Translations under genes and position numbers: made by a program
Shown: piece by piece, positions 1 to 8,367 of the stretch
Layout of the letters: the number at the start of each line of letters is the position of its first letter
Numbering within the stretch: the first letter of the stretch is position 1
NCBI GenBank assembly: GCA_031430435.1
Contig: JANPBM010000041.1
Coordinates: 1 to 64,000, forward strand
Length of the DNA stretch: 64,000 nucleotides
Origin: JANNVK01 sp031430435
GTDB taxonomy: Bacteria; Acidobacteriota; Blastocatellia; Pyrinomonadales; Pyrinomonadaceae
Direction: 5' to 3'
Notes under the pieces: model-generated
Seen by the model: the letters and a program-made list of their open reading frames with translations, nothing else
Told to the model about the DNA's origin: nothing
Database searches by the model: none

Positions 1-122
1 AACGTATTTTCCGTGATTCATTCAACAAGTTTAAGACTCAGTTGAATGCAAATTGAAATCGTAAAATGCAAATATGCCTGTAACTAACAGTAAATCAATA
101 GTTTATGGCTGTAAAAACTTTT

Positions 123-326
123 TTAACCGGACACTAATGTAATATCATCGAAATTGATAAAACTCTCCGGTATTAAAAGATTCTTATCCGTATTGAGACT
201 TCGCGGTATTTTATCAATTTCATTAACTTCGTGAATATCAAATATAGATCCGTCATATCGCATTTGTGCAAAAAGAATTTGGCTGATTGAAAGTGTAATA
301 ATCAAAGACAGAAGTAGTTTTTTCAT
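123..326 (-). CDS. small secreted protein, unknown function
   Basis: A 67-residue protein of no family I recognise. It starts with a clear signal peptide: two lysines, a hydrophobic core LLLSLIITLSISQILF and a likely cleavage after FAQ. About 45 mature residues remain, with no cysteine pattern or obvious domain. The start is supported by a good ribosome binding site, AAGGAGAGCAACC directly before ATG. The mature part is short enough that this could be the 5' remnant of a longer secreted protein; I found no convincing continuation in another frame down to position 1. No close neighbour suggests a role. Confidence 0.55.
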   Translation of the reverse strand: MKKLLLSLIITLSISQILFAQMRYDGSIFDIHEVNEIDKIPRSLNTDKNLLIPESFINFDDITLVSG

Positions 327-366
327 TGGTTGCTCTCCTTAAACACAAAAAAGCCGCAGAATTTGA

Positions 367-379
367 TAATCAAACTCTC
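367..379. repeat. 13-bp palindrome in the leader of the small secreted protein gene
   Basis: TTTGATAATCAAA is a symmetrical palindrome about 40 bp upstream of the minus-strand start codon at 326. It could be an operator, but with a single copy and no adjacent regulator this is only a suggestion. Confidence 0.25.
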
Positions 380-416
380 CGACCGAAACTGCAATTTATG
401 ATGAAACTTATCGCTT

Positions 417-446
417 GTTGCGTTGTGTTGCGTTGCGTTGCGTTGC
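417..446. repeat. GTTGC pentanucleotide tandem repeat
   Basis: Six consecutive 5-bp units, five GTTGC and one GTTGT, lie upstream of the minus-strand secreted-protein gene. This is a microsatellite that could change length by slippage. It sits outside any gene I can support, about 90 bp before the ATG at 326, so length changes could affect promoter spacing. That effect is inference. Confidence 0.6.
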
Positions 447-610
447 GTTTAAAGCAAACACGAAACCGTCCGACCTTGTCAATTCAAAGCGGGAGTCGTT
501 TTTAACTTTAGGTGATAAGTCTTTCATAAAACTATTAAAACTGAATGTGATGAATCTTGAACTGTTAAGCAAAGGTTTGTCAAGTCAGGAATAATACAAA
601 CTTGATTCAC

Positions 611-899
611 AGCAAAATAAGCAGGGCTTTCCTATAAAAAAGTAAAAAGAAAAAATCAATTAAGTCTTTGTCGCGTAGCGACTTAATGAATTTAGCCGTG
701 TTTTTTAAGGCACGGTTAAATTTGGCAATTTGTTTTCATCGCGTCAGCGATGACTGAATTTTCCGTTAATTTTCAATTGTCGCTAACGCGACAACAACTC
801 TTTGTTTTGCATTCCGTGCAATAAATTACACGGCTAAATTCATTTTATCGTTACGCGATACTAAAGGAATTTTTTATAGGAAAGCCCTAGCAAAATAAG
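611..899. mobile_element. MITE-like palindromic element with flanking duplication
   Basis: The ends are 19-bp perfect inverted repeats, AGGGCTTTCCTATAAAAAA at 623-641 and its complement at 870-888. Outside them lies an identical 11-bp direct repeat, AGCAAAATAAG, at 611-621 and 889-899, as expected of a target-site duplication. The ~266-bp interior has no ORF and is built from nested palindromes: a 16-bp pair at 685-700/829-844 and small hairpins such as GTCGCGTAGCGAC (670-682), CATCGC/GCGATG (737-752) and GTCGC/GCGAC (779-792). Such an element would need a transposase supplied in trans. Its ends do not match those of the ISAs1 element at 48098-49324, so its helper is not in this window. Confidence 0.75.
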
Positions 900-966
900 T
901 TTGTGGTAAAGTCTTTTTTGCCGGCTGTTTTTGAACAATATAACTCCGGCATAAATGACTTAAAAT

Positions 967-1803
967 ATGAAACTTTTGAACGAAACAAAACTCGCCTTTA
1001 TCGGGTGCGGTGTCATGGCAGAATCGATTATTGCCGGATTATTGCGGAAAGAATTGGTGCGAAGCAAGCAAATAACTGCTTCTCATCCGCGAAAAGAACG
1101 CCGAGAATTATTGGCAAATACCTATAAAATAGAGACGTATGAACATAACGCCGACGCGGTAAAATCTTTATCGGACGAAAATTCGATGATTGTGTTGTGC
1201 GTTAAACCGCAACGTTTGAAAGGTGTTCTGGCTGAATTGAAAGGCGTTGTCAGCCCGCGTCAACTCGTCGTTTCGATTATCGCGGGAGCGACCGTCGAAA
1301 CAATTTCCGAGGCGTTGGAAAATAATTTGATTGTGCGGACAATGCCCAACACACCCGCACAAATCGGGCAGGGAATGACGGCGTGGACTTGTTCGGAAAA
1401 AGTTTCGGTCGAACAAAAAGCCCGGGTTAAATTGTTGTTAAGCGCTTTAGGCAAAGAGCTTTACGTTGAAACCGAAAACCAAATCGATATGGCAACATCA
1501 TTGTCGGCGACAGGTCCGACATATATTTTTATGTTGATGGAAGCCTTGACCGATGCGGGCGTTCATCTCGGTTTTTCGCGCGATGTTTCAAAAGAATTAG
1601 TCCAACAAACAATGCTCGGTTCAACACTTTTTGCGATGGAATCTCATAAACATCCGGCAGAATTGAGAAATATGGTAACGTCGCCGGGCGGAACTTCGGC
1701 AGCCGCGATTTACGAGATGGAAAAAGGTTCGATGCGCACCGTTTTATCGAAAGCCGTTTTTTCGGCATATAAACGAGCGGTGGAATTGGGCGAGAAAAAA
1801 TAA
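967..1803 (+). CDS. proC: pyrroline-5-carboxylate reductase
   Basis: Catalyses the NAD(P)H-dependent reduction of 1-pyrroline-5-carboxylate to L-proline, the last step of proline synthesis, in the cytoplasm. The 278-residue length is normal for the family. The N-terminus carries a Rossmann nucleotide-binding motif (FIGCGVMAESIIAGLL), followed by VRTMPNTPAQIGQGMTAW and the C-terminal ProC signature region with SATGPTYIFMLMEALTDAG and VTSPGGTSAAAIYEMEKG. The ATG at 967 gives the normal N-terminus; an overlapping upstream ORF from 903 is out of frame and not coding. It stands alone, with the MITE-like element 68 bp upstream and a convergent ABC transporter gene downstream. Confidence 0.95.
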   Translation: MKLLNETKLAFIGCGVMAESIIAGLLRKELVRSKQITASHPRKERRELLANTYKIETYEHNADAVKSLSDENSMIVLCVKPQRLKGVLAELKGVVSPRQLVVSIIAGATVETISEALENNLIVRTMPNTPAQIGQGMTAWTCSEKVSVEQKARVKLLLSALGKELYVETENQIDMATSLSATGPTYIFMLMEALTDAGVHLGFSRDVSKELVQQTMLGSTLFAMESHKHPAELRNMVTSPGGTSAAAIYEMEKGSMRTVLSKAVFSAYKRAVELGEKK

Positions 1804-1823
1804 ATATTAAGCAGATAATGATA

Positions 1824-1853
1824 AATTGTGAGTGATGAATGATGAATTAAAAC
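1824..1853. repeat. degenerate heptamer tandem repeat
   Basis: AATTGTG, AGTGATG, AATGATG and AATTAAA follow each other in 7-bp register just after the proC stop codon. It is the weakest member of a set of heptameric repeats found at eight places in this window. Confidence 0.4.
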
Positions 1854-1957
1854 TTTGTAACTCGATGATTCGGACACTTCAAAACGTTGTATTTGCTTAT
1901 CCGGTTACATAATTAAATAAAATGGGAAACAGATGACAACCGAAACCCGTTTTGCCT

Positions 1958-3784
1958 CTAATTATTGCTTGATTCTTCATCGTTAAATTGCAGTTCATAC
2001 AGTTTTTTATACGTTCCGCCTTTTGCCAAAAGCTCGTTGTGCGTGCCGCTTTGGACAATTTTTCCACGTTCCATAACGATAATTTTGTCGGCTTTGCGGA
2101 TAGTTGAAAGCCTGTGGGCGATGATGATCGAGGTGCGATTTTCCATCAAATTTGCCAACGCTTTTTGGACGAGTTGTTCGGATTCCGCGTCCAAAGCTGA
2201 GGTTGCTTCGTCCAAAATCAAGACCGGAGCGTTGACCAAAACCGCTCTTGCAATCGCAATTCGTTGGCGTTGTCCGCCCGATAAAGACGTGCCGCGTTCG
2301 CCGACGAGTGTTTCGTAACCGTTCGGCAGTTCGTCGATAAAATCGTGGGCAAAGGCAATTTTTGCGGCTTCGACCAATTCGGCATCGGTTGCGTCGGGTT
2401 TGCCGTAAGAAATGTTGTAGCGAATCGTGTCGTTAAATAAAACGGTTTCTTGGGTTACCAAAGCTGTTTGACGTTTCAAATCGGTCAATTTTGCCTCGCG
2501 CAAATCGGTGTTGTCCCACAAAATTTCGCCGCTCGAAACATCGTAAAGTCTTTGAATCAATTTAATCAGCGAAGATTTTCCGCCGCCGCTTTCGCCGACC
2601 AAAGCAATCATCGAGCCTTTCGGAATCTCTAACGAAACATTGTCCAAAATCAATTTTTCAGCGGCGTTATAATGAAATGAAACGTTTTTTAATTCGATTT
2701 TATCCGCCAAAGGTTTCAACTCGGTCGCGTCGGTTTTCTCCGGCAAGCGGTCGTTTTCGTCCAATACATCCCACACGTCGCGCGCCGCCGCAAAGGCTTT
2801 GTTCAACTCGTTATGTTGCCGCGAAATTTTCCGCATCGGGTCGTAACTGCGGAGCAAAAAGACGAGAAAAGTAAAGAATTGAGCCGCGTCCATCGTGCCG
2901 TTACTCGTTTCCCGATAACCGAAAAATAACAAAATAACAATGGCAATCGCTCCGATTAAAGTAATCGTCGGCGGTGAAATTGCGGCGATTTGTCCGCCTC
3001 GCAAATTTGCTCGAGCGATGATTTTCGCCACTTTTTCAAACCTTGAGTTTTCGCGTTCTTCGGCTCGGTAAGCGTTGACAATCGGATAATTTGAAAGCGT
3101 TTCTTGTGCCGTATCAGTCAAAAGTTTGTTGCCTTCAAACGATTCTTGCGAAAGTTTGCGTAGTTTTCGCGAAAAATTCGAGGTTAAAACAGCGATAATC
3201 GGGGCGATGATTAAAGCTCCGAGCAGCAACCGCCAATTTAACGAAAAAGCTGCTGCGAGAAAGAATATAAGCGAAAAACTTTCACGCAAAACATCGCGCA
3301 AATTTGCCGAAACTGCCAACTCGATCGCCGAACAACTGTTCACAAGTCTTGAAACTAAATAGTTTGTGCGATTTTTCTGAAAATAACTTGCCGATTGCGT
3401 GAGCAAATGTCCGTAAAGTTCTCGGCGAAGTTTCAAGACCGAACTTTGTCCGATTTTCGCCATCAAATACGAGGAAAAATAGTCGGCAATGCCGTTGCAA
3501 ATCGTAAATGAAATCAACAAAATCGAAATCATCGACCACGCCGCAAACCAATCGTCTTTCGGAATCAAGTTATCGATTTGTCGCGTAATATTTTCAAGAC
3601 TGAAAAATGCGACGGGTTCCAACGGATTTGTCGGCGAGTTCGGAGAAAAGTTTTTGGCAATCGGTAACAATAAAGCTGTCGTGGCAGTTTCAAAAACCGC
3701 GCCGACAATCATCGCAATCGTGGCGAAAACAAATGTCAGCCAATGCGGTTGAAGATATTTTAAGAGTCGTTTGAAGTCTTGCAT
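1958..3784 (-). CDS. ABC exporter, MsbA/lipid-flippase type (fused TMD-NBD)
   Basis: An inner-membrane ATP-driven exporter with the half-transporter design (membrane domain then nucleotide-binding domain) that works as a homodimer. The 608 residues contain about six membrane segments in the first ~310 residues. The ATPase domain has Walker A GESGGGKSS near residue 398, signature LSGGQRQRIAIARA near 498, Walker B VLILDEATSALD near 523 and an H-loop in IIAHRLSTI. MsbA-type lipid A/glycolipid export is the best family guess; multidrug or peptide export cannot be excluded. I chose ATG at 3784 (MQDFKRLL) rather than a TTG at 3817 that would add 11 unlikely residues; neither has a strong ribosome binding site. 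It converges on proC. Confidence 0.85.
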   Translation of the reverse strand: MQDFKRLLKYLQPHWLTFVFATIAMIVGAVFETATTALLLPIAKNFSPNSPTNPLEPVAFFSLENITRQIDNLIPKDDWFAAWSMISILLISFTICNGIADYFSSYLMAKIGQSSVLKLRRELYGHLLTQSASYFQKNRTNYLVSRLVNSCSAIELAVSANLRDVLRESFSLIFFLAAAFSLNWRLLLGALIIAPIIAVLTSNFSRKLRKLSQESFEGNKLLTDTAQETLSNYPIVNAYRAEERENSRFEKVAKIIARANLRGGQIAAISPPTITLIGAIAIVILLFFGYRETSNGTMDAAQFFTFLVFLLRSYDPMRKISRQHNELNKAFAAARDVWDVLDENDRLPEKTDATELKPLADKIELKNVSFHYNAAEKLILDNVSLEIPKGSMIALVGESGGGKSSLIKLIQRLYDVSSGEILWDNTDLREAKLTDLKRQTALVTQETVLFNDTIRYNISYGKPDATDAELVEAAKIAFAHDFIDELPNGYETLVGERGTSLSGGQRQRIAIARAVLVNAPVLILDEATSALDAESEQLVQKALANLMENRTSIIIAHRLSTIRKADKIIVMERGKIVQSGTHNELLAKGGTYKKLYELQFNDEESSNN

Positions 3785-3977
3785 CGTAAACAAAAAGTTT
3801 AACGCAACAATCGGCAAATAAAAAACGTGCCGAAACTAATCCTTGTCGGCAATCTTCCGAATAAAGCGTTATAAATTATTCACAACCGCAAATAAAATTA
3901 TGCTTTACAAATTTTGTCTGATAAAATTGGCAACATCTTTCGCCGAATCGGCATCTTTTAATTTGGAGATAAATTTT

Positions 3978-5555
3978 ATGAAACAAAACCCCGTAAAAAT
4001 CATCGCAATCATTTTATTATTATTCAGTTTTTCCGTGTTTGCCCAAACCGATGTTCCGCGTCAAACGACGGCGATTACTTACGCTTTGGATGACGATGTA
4101 ACGCTTCCGTTTCGCGGCACAACTCGTTTTCCGCGAATGAAAGGTAACGCCCGCATCAAACGAACCAAGCGGAACGGCACGGAAATCGACTTATCGGTTT
4201 CAAAAATGCCGCGTCCGTTTGAACTCGGCGCGGGCTATGCGACTTATGTTTTGTGGGCAATTTCGCCCGACGGACAGGTTGATAATTTGGGCGAAATAAA
4301 GCGACGCGGTTTTTTTGAATTCGATTCAAAAATCAGCGTTACCACGCCGTTGCAAATTTTTGCTTTGATTGTTACCGCCGAACCGCATTTTTTGGTCAAA
4401 CAACCGAGCCGCGCGATTATGTTGGAGAATTTGAATCCGACAAGTTTGGACGGAAAGTTTGTGGCAACCACAAAATCTATTCAGTATTTTGGTAATTCGA
4501 GCGATTATTTTCGTGATTCGAGAACTCCCGAAATAGCCGAAACCGATTATTCGAAAACGCCTTCGACCGTTTTGCAAGCCAAACAAGCCGTTGCCTTGGC
4601 AAGGTTTGCAGGCGCCGACCGTGATGCCGCCGGCGAACTGAAAACGGCAGAAGATTTGTTGGAAACCGCAGATTCGGGATGGCGCGGCGGCAGACCCGAA
4701 GAAGAAGTCAATATCACCGCCAGACAAGCCATTTCAGCCGCCGTAAAAGCCGAAGAAACCGCTTTTTCGGGACGCGAAGCTCGTGAAAAACGAAACGACA
4801 AACAGCGTTCCGATGCGGAAATTCAACGTGCCGAAGACAAACTCGAAGCCGCAAATATGGAAATCGACAACTTGAAAGCCGAAATTGCCCGCGAACAACG
4901 CAACCGCGAATTGGCGGAACGCGACGGCTCGAACTTTTCTCGGCAAATCAAAGAATTACGCGACGAAAACCGCAAACTCAGCGAAGAACTCGGTCGGGCG
5001 AAACTGGAATTAGAAACCATAAAATCAAAATTTGCGGAAATCGAAGCTCAAAAGAAAGAAGTCGAAGCCCAAAAACAAATTGAACTCGAAAATGCCGAAA
5101 AACAGAGACTTGCGGAAGAAAAGAAACAACAGCAACTCGCGGGTGTTTCGAGTTTAATTTCAGCGCTTTCACCGTTCGGCAGAGTCGCCCAAACCGATAA
5201 AGGGATTGTTTTAAGTTTGCCCGAAACAACTTGGACAACCACCCGAACGGGCAGTTTTTCGGCAAAATCCGAGCAAAAAATAAACACGATAGTCGGAATT
5301 TTAGCCAATAATCCCGACTATAAATTGATTGTCGAATCGCACACGGACAACACGGGCAAGATTGATGTGTTGCAAAATCTGACCCAACAACGTTCGCAAA
5401 CCATTGCCGATAAACTGATTGCGGGCGGAATACCGAGCGAGAAAATTCAAGCAAACGGTTTTGGCGCAACTTATCCGATTGCCCCGAATACGACCGCCGC
5501 GAATAAAGCAAAGAACCGTCGAACCGAAATAATTTTGGTTTTAGTTGAAAATTAA
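3978..5555 (+). CDS. OmpA-family periplasmic coiled-coil protein with peptidoglycan-binding domain
   Basis: A 525-residue envelope protein. A signal peptide (MKQNPVKIIAIILLLFSFSV, cleavage after FAQ) precedes a ~200-residue beta-rich region, then an alanine/glutamate-rich segment resembling DUF4398 domains, then a long charged coiled coil (~residues 270-390). The final ~115 residues are an OmpA-like domain with ESHTDNTG and the closing NRRTEI motif, which bind diaminopimelate in peptidoglycan in this family. It probably ties a surface or outer-membrane structure to the wall. The start at 3978 follows GGAG (3964-3967) and begins the signal peptide; upstream in-frame codons back to 3843 look non-coding. 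Confidence 0.8.
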   Translation: MKQNPVKIIAIILLLFSFSVFAQTDVPRQTTAITYALDDDVTLPFRGTTRFPRMKGNARIKRTKRNGTEIDLSVSKMPRPFELGAGYATYVLWAISPDGQVDNLGEIKRRGFFEFDSKISVTTPLQIFALIVTAEPHFLVKQPSRAIMLENLNPTSLDGKFVATTKSIQYFGNSSDYFRDSRTPEIAETDYSKTPSTVLQAKQAVALARFAGADRDAAGELKTAEDLLETADSGWRGGRPEEEVNITARQAISAAVKAEETAFSGREAREKRNDKQRSDAEIQRAEDKLEAANMEIDNLKAEIAREQRNRELAERDGSNFSRQIKELRDENRKLSEELGRAKLELETIKSKFAEIEAQKKEVEAQKQIELENAEKQRLAEEKKQQQLAGVSSLISALSPFGRVAQTDKGIVLSLPETTWTTTRTGSFSAKSEQKINTIVGILANNPDYKLIVESHTDNTGKIDVLQNLTQQRSQTIADKLIAGGIPSEKIQANGFGATYPIAPNTTAANKAKNRRTEIILVLVEN

Positions 5556-5575
5556 CTTGACCGCCAAAAACAAAA

Positions 5576-5610
5576 AAACTCGCCGAAGTTATAAAAACTA
5601 AGGCGAGTTT
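5576..5610. terminator. bidirectional rho-independent terminator
   Basis: AAACTCGCC (5576-5584) pairs perfectly with GGCGAGTTT (5602-5610) around a 17-base loop, with A-runs before and T-runs after. It lies between the OmpA-family gene (+) and the OppA-like gene (-), so it can end transcripts from both sides. Confidence 0.85.
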
Positions 5611-5629
5611 TTTTGTTTGCAAATCGTTG

Positions 5630-7177
5630 TTACTCAACTGTAACATCTTTCATAAAGCTGAAATCGCCGCTGGCGTTAATTTTTATATTGCCCATTCGTT
5701 TCGAGGCAATGACCATATTCGACGGATACCAAAGTGTGATATAAGGCAGTTCGCCGGCGACAATACTTTGGGCTTTGCCGTAAAGTTCCTTGGCTTTTGT
5801 CTTGTCAACCGTATCGACGGCTTCTTGGATAATTTTATCGAACTCGGCGTTTGAATAACGGCTTCTGTTTCGTCCGCCCGGCTTTTTATCGGGTGATTCG
5901 TTGGTTGCAAACAAATCGCGCAAGAAAATCGGATCTTGGTTTCCGCCCGCCCATTGCGAGGTTGTTATCTGAAATTGACCTTGTTTAAGCTGATCCAGAA
6001 GAGTATTCAATTCTAAAGTTTCAATTTCCGCCTTGATTCCGACAACTTTCAGCGATTCTAAAATTACCTGTGAGTATTGACTGACAGCTTGGTTTCCGGC
6101 TGAAATTTTAAATTTGATAACTTCGCCTTTGTAACCCGATTCTTGCACCAGTTGTTTAGCTTTTTCTTGATCAAACGAGTATTTTACGCTTTCGGAGTAT
6201 GCCCAACTTCCGCTCGGCAATATGGAATGTGCGATTTTTGCTTGTCCGCCCAATAAATCTTTGATGATTTTTTCGCGGTCAATCGCGTATGCAATCGCTT
6301 GTCGAAGTTTAACGTTGGCGACTCCCGATTGTGAAACGTTAAACCCGATATATCGCACATTCGAACCGTCGGTTTGAATAACTTGCAAATTCGGATTTTT
6401 ACCTAAATTGTTGAATGTATCGGCAGAAATATTGGTCGGATTCGGGACAATATCAATGCGCCCCGATTGCAGTTCGGCTTGCATTGCGTTTGCATCCGCA
6501 ATGGTTTTGACGTTCAAAAGCCGGATTTTCGGCGAGCCTTCAAAGTACTCGGCGTTTGCCGCTAATTCCACGATATTATTTGCCTGATCGAATTTTACGA
6601 ATTTGAACGGACCTGTTCCGCTTGGCGCTGTTTTTTGCTGTTCCAAACTGCCTTCGGGAATAATTGGAATTGCCACCAAATTTGAAAGCATTTGATTAAC
6701 TAACGCGGGACGGCGAACTTTGAAAGCGATTGTTTTCGCATCAGGTGTTTCGGTTGATGTGATGTGCGGCTGTTTTTCGCCGTTGACTGTATCAAAAAAA
6801 CTTCCCGCTTTATAGCCGTTTGCTTGAAACAGGGAATCGAAGGTGTATTTTACATCAGCCGAAGTCAATGCTTTGCCGTCGTGGAATTTAATGTTGTCTT
6901 TAAGAGTGAAAGTCAGCGTCAAATTATCATCGCCGATTTTGTAATCACCGAGTTCGCCGACATATTCGAATTTATCGTTTTTCTTGACCAACGAATTGAA
7001 CATTAAATTGCGGATTCTGTCCGCTGCCGCGTCCGAAGTTGTGTTTGAAATGGTGTCTAAGCCGGAAAACTTGTCGTTAAGCGCTATGGTAATCGCTCCG
7101 TTGTTGGTCCGAGTACAAGCAAAAGTAAATGATAAGACCGAGATAATGACTAAAAATAATAATGTTTTACGCAACAT
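5630..7177 (-). CDS. ABC transporter family 5 (peptide/oligopeptide) solute-binding lipoprotein
   Basis: A 515-residue SBP_bac_5 protein of the DppA/OppA/NikA class. The N-terminus is a lipoprotein signal with a lipobox ending TFAC, so the mature protein should be lipid-anchored at Cys21. The body has family features such as FHDGKALTSADVKYTFDSL, RQAIAYAIDREKII and a C-terminal YNNAEFD-like segment (RYSNAEFDKII). It starts 11 bp after the nagZ stop, so the two form an operon. No permease or ATPase gene lies next to it; those subunits must be encoded elsewhere. With NagZ as partner, a muropeptide (MppA-like) ligand is a reasonable inference, not shown by the sequence. Confidence 0.85.
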   Translation of the reverse strand: MLRKTLLFLVIISVLSFTFACTRTNNGAITIALNDKFSGLDTISNTTSDAAADRIRNLMFNSLVKKNDKFEYVGELGDYKIGDDNLTLTFTLKDNIKFHDGKALTSADVKYTFDSLFQANGYKAGSFFDTVNGEKQPHITSTETPDAKTIAFKVRRPALVNQMLSNLVAIPIIPEGSLEQQKTAPSGTGPFKFVKFDQANNIVELAANAEYFEGSPKIRLLNVKTIADANAMQAELQSGRIDIVPNPTNISADTFNNLGKNPNLQVIQTDGSNVRYIGFNVSQSGVANVKLRQAIAYAIDREKIIKDLLGGQAKIAHSILPSGSWAYSESVKYSFDQEKAKQLVQESGYKGEVIKFKISAGNQAVSQYSQVILESLKVVGIKAEIETLELNTLLDQLKQGQFQITTSQWAGGNQDPIFLRDLFATNESPDKKPGGRNRSRYSNAEFDKIIQEAVDTVDKTKAKELYGKAQSIVAGELPYITLWYPSNMVIASKRMGNIKINASGDFSFMKDVTVE

Positions 7178-7188
7178 TTTTTCCTCCG

Positions 7189-8274
7189 TTAATTTTTCAA
7201 TTCTTTAATTTGCTCCGACAATCGATTCAAACGATTTTCGTCAAAATCAATCGGCGAACGCATTAGATTTTTGAACTTCGCAATTCGTTGCAAAGATTCT
7301 TCGACTCTGGTTTCGGTAATTTCACCTGATTTGACGGCTTGTAAAACAGCCCGGAAACCTTCGCGCATCACATCGCCGTTCGCACAAATCAAAAGCATAT
7401 CCTCACCTGCTTTTATCGCCATTTTACAGGCTTCGCCGATGCCGTAATTTCGCATTATCGCTCCCATTTCCATATCGTCCGTGACGACCAGACCTTGGAA
7501 ATCGAGCTTTTCGCGGAGAAGTTTTGTAATGAAATTGAAACTCAATGAAGCAGGTAAAAGTTTGCCGGCTGAATCGGTTTCTTGCAAGTCGAGATTAGGA
7601 AAAGCGGCGTGCGCGACCATCACGCAATGCACCGAACGAGACTTGAACATTTCTCGGTAGGGAAATTGGTCAACCTTATAAAACTCGTCTTCGCTTATAG
7701 TTACGCTCGGTAAATCTTCGTGTGAATCAATCTGAGTTGCTCCGAGTCCGGGGAAATGTTTGATTGAACCGAGAATATCATTTTGCTGCAAAGTTTCCAG
7801 ATATGTTCCGGCAAATTCAACTACATCTTCTTTTGATTTGCCGAACGCGCGAGATTGCAAACCGTTTTGGAACTTTCCGCGTTCTTCCGTTACGACATCG
7901 ACGACAGGCGCGAAATTTGTGTTAAACCCAAGTAATGAAACAACTTCCGCTGTAATTTCCGCAAGTTTTACGGCTTCCGAAACATTTTTCAACGAACTTG
8001 CCGCCGGCATCGGTTCAATAATCCGACGTAATCTGTCAACTAATCCGCCTTCTTGGTCAAGGCTCAAAATCGGCTGAATCGGCAAAAAATTTCGTAAATC
8101 GTCTAATAGTTTGCGAATCTGCGGTGCTTCACGGCAATTTCGCTGAAAAAGGCAAATCCCGCCCGCGTTTATTTCACGCAGTAAATCCTTTGCCGCTTCA
8201 TCCAATTCAACCGACGGCAAGCCGATGAAAAATAATTGTCCGATTTTTTGTTCTAAAGTCAGAGAAGAAAACAT
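7189..8274 (-). CDS. nagZ: beta-N-acetylhexosaminidase (glycoside hydrolase family 3)
   Basis: Hydrolyses GlcNAc from GlcNAc-anhydroMurNAc peptides during peptidoglycan recycling. The 361-residue protein shows the GH3 NagZ hallmarks: LSLDQEGGLVDRLR, SIKHFPGLG followed by DSHEDLP (the loop carrying the catalytic His-Asp pair) and the nucleophile motif VTDDMEMGAI. There is no signal peptide, so it is cytoplasmic, as for recycling-type NagZ. It is the first gene of an operon with the family 5 binding lipoprotein. A second, secreted GH3 protein is encoded at 56158-57981. Confidence 0.9.
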   Translation of the reverse strand: MFSSLTLEQKIGQLFFIGLPSVELDEAAKDLLREINAGGICLFQRNCREAPQIRKLLDDLRNFLPIQPILSLDQEGGLVDRLRRIIEPMPAASSLKNVSEAVKLAEITAEVVSLLGFNTNFAPVVDVVTEERGKFQNGLQSRAFGKSKEDVVEFAGTYLETLQQNDILGSIKHFPGLGATQIDSHEDLPSVTISEDEFYKVDQFPYREMFKSRSVHCVMVAHAAFPNLDLQETDSAGKLLPASLSFNFITKLLREKLDFQGLVVTDDMEMGAIMRNYGIGEACKMAIKAGEDMLLICANGDVMREGFRAVLQAVKSGEITETRVEESLQRIAKFKNLMRSPIDFDENRLNRLSEQIKELKN

Positions 8275-8367
8275 TGAATCTATTGTAGCAAAACTTAATG
8301 TAATTGATAAACTGTCTGCACGCCGACACCTGAATTTCTTTTGAAATAAGTTGCTGTAAAGTATTGA

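Noticed and set aside
417..446. Possible CRISPR-like repeat
   Set aside because: It is a simple pentanucleotide tandem repeat with no spacers; no cas genes exist in the window. No CRISPR array was seen elsewhere.
903..1127. 74-residue ORF overlapping the proC start in another frame
   Set aside because: It overlaps proC by 160 bp out of frame, has no motif, and proC is certain.
4978..5646. 222-residue antisense ORF across the OmpA-family gene
   Set aside because: It is a long shadow of the coiled-coil coding sequence; the plus-strand frame has signal peptide and OmpA domain, and the antisense translation is Arg/Leu/Phe-rich without motifs.
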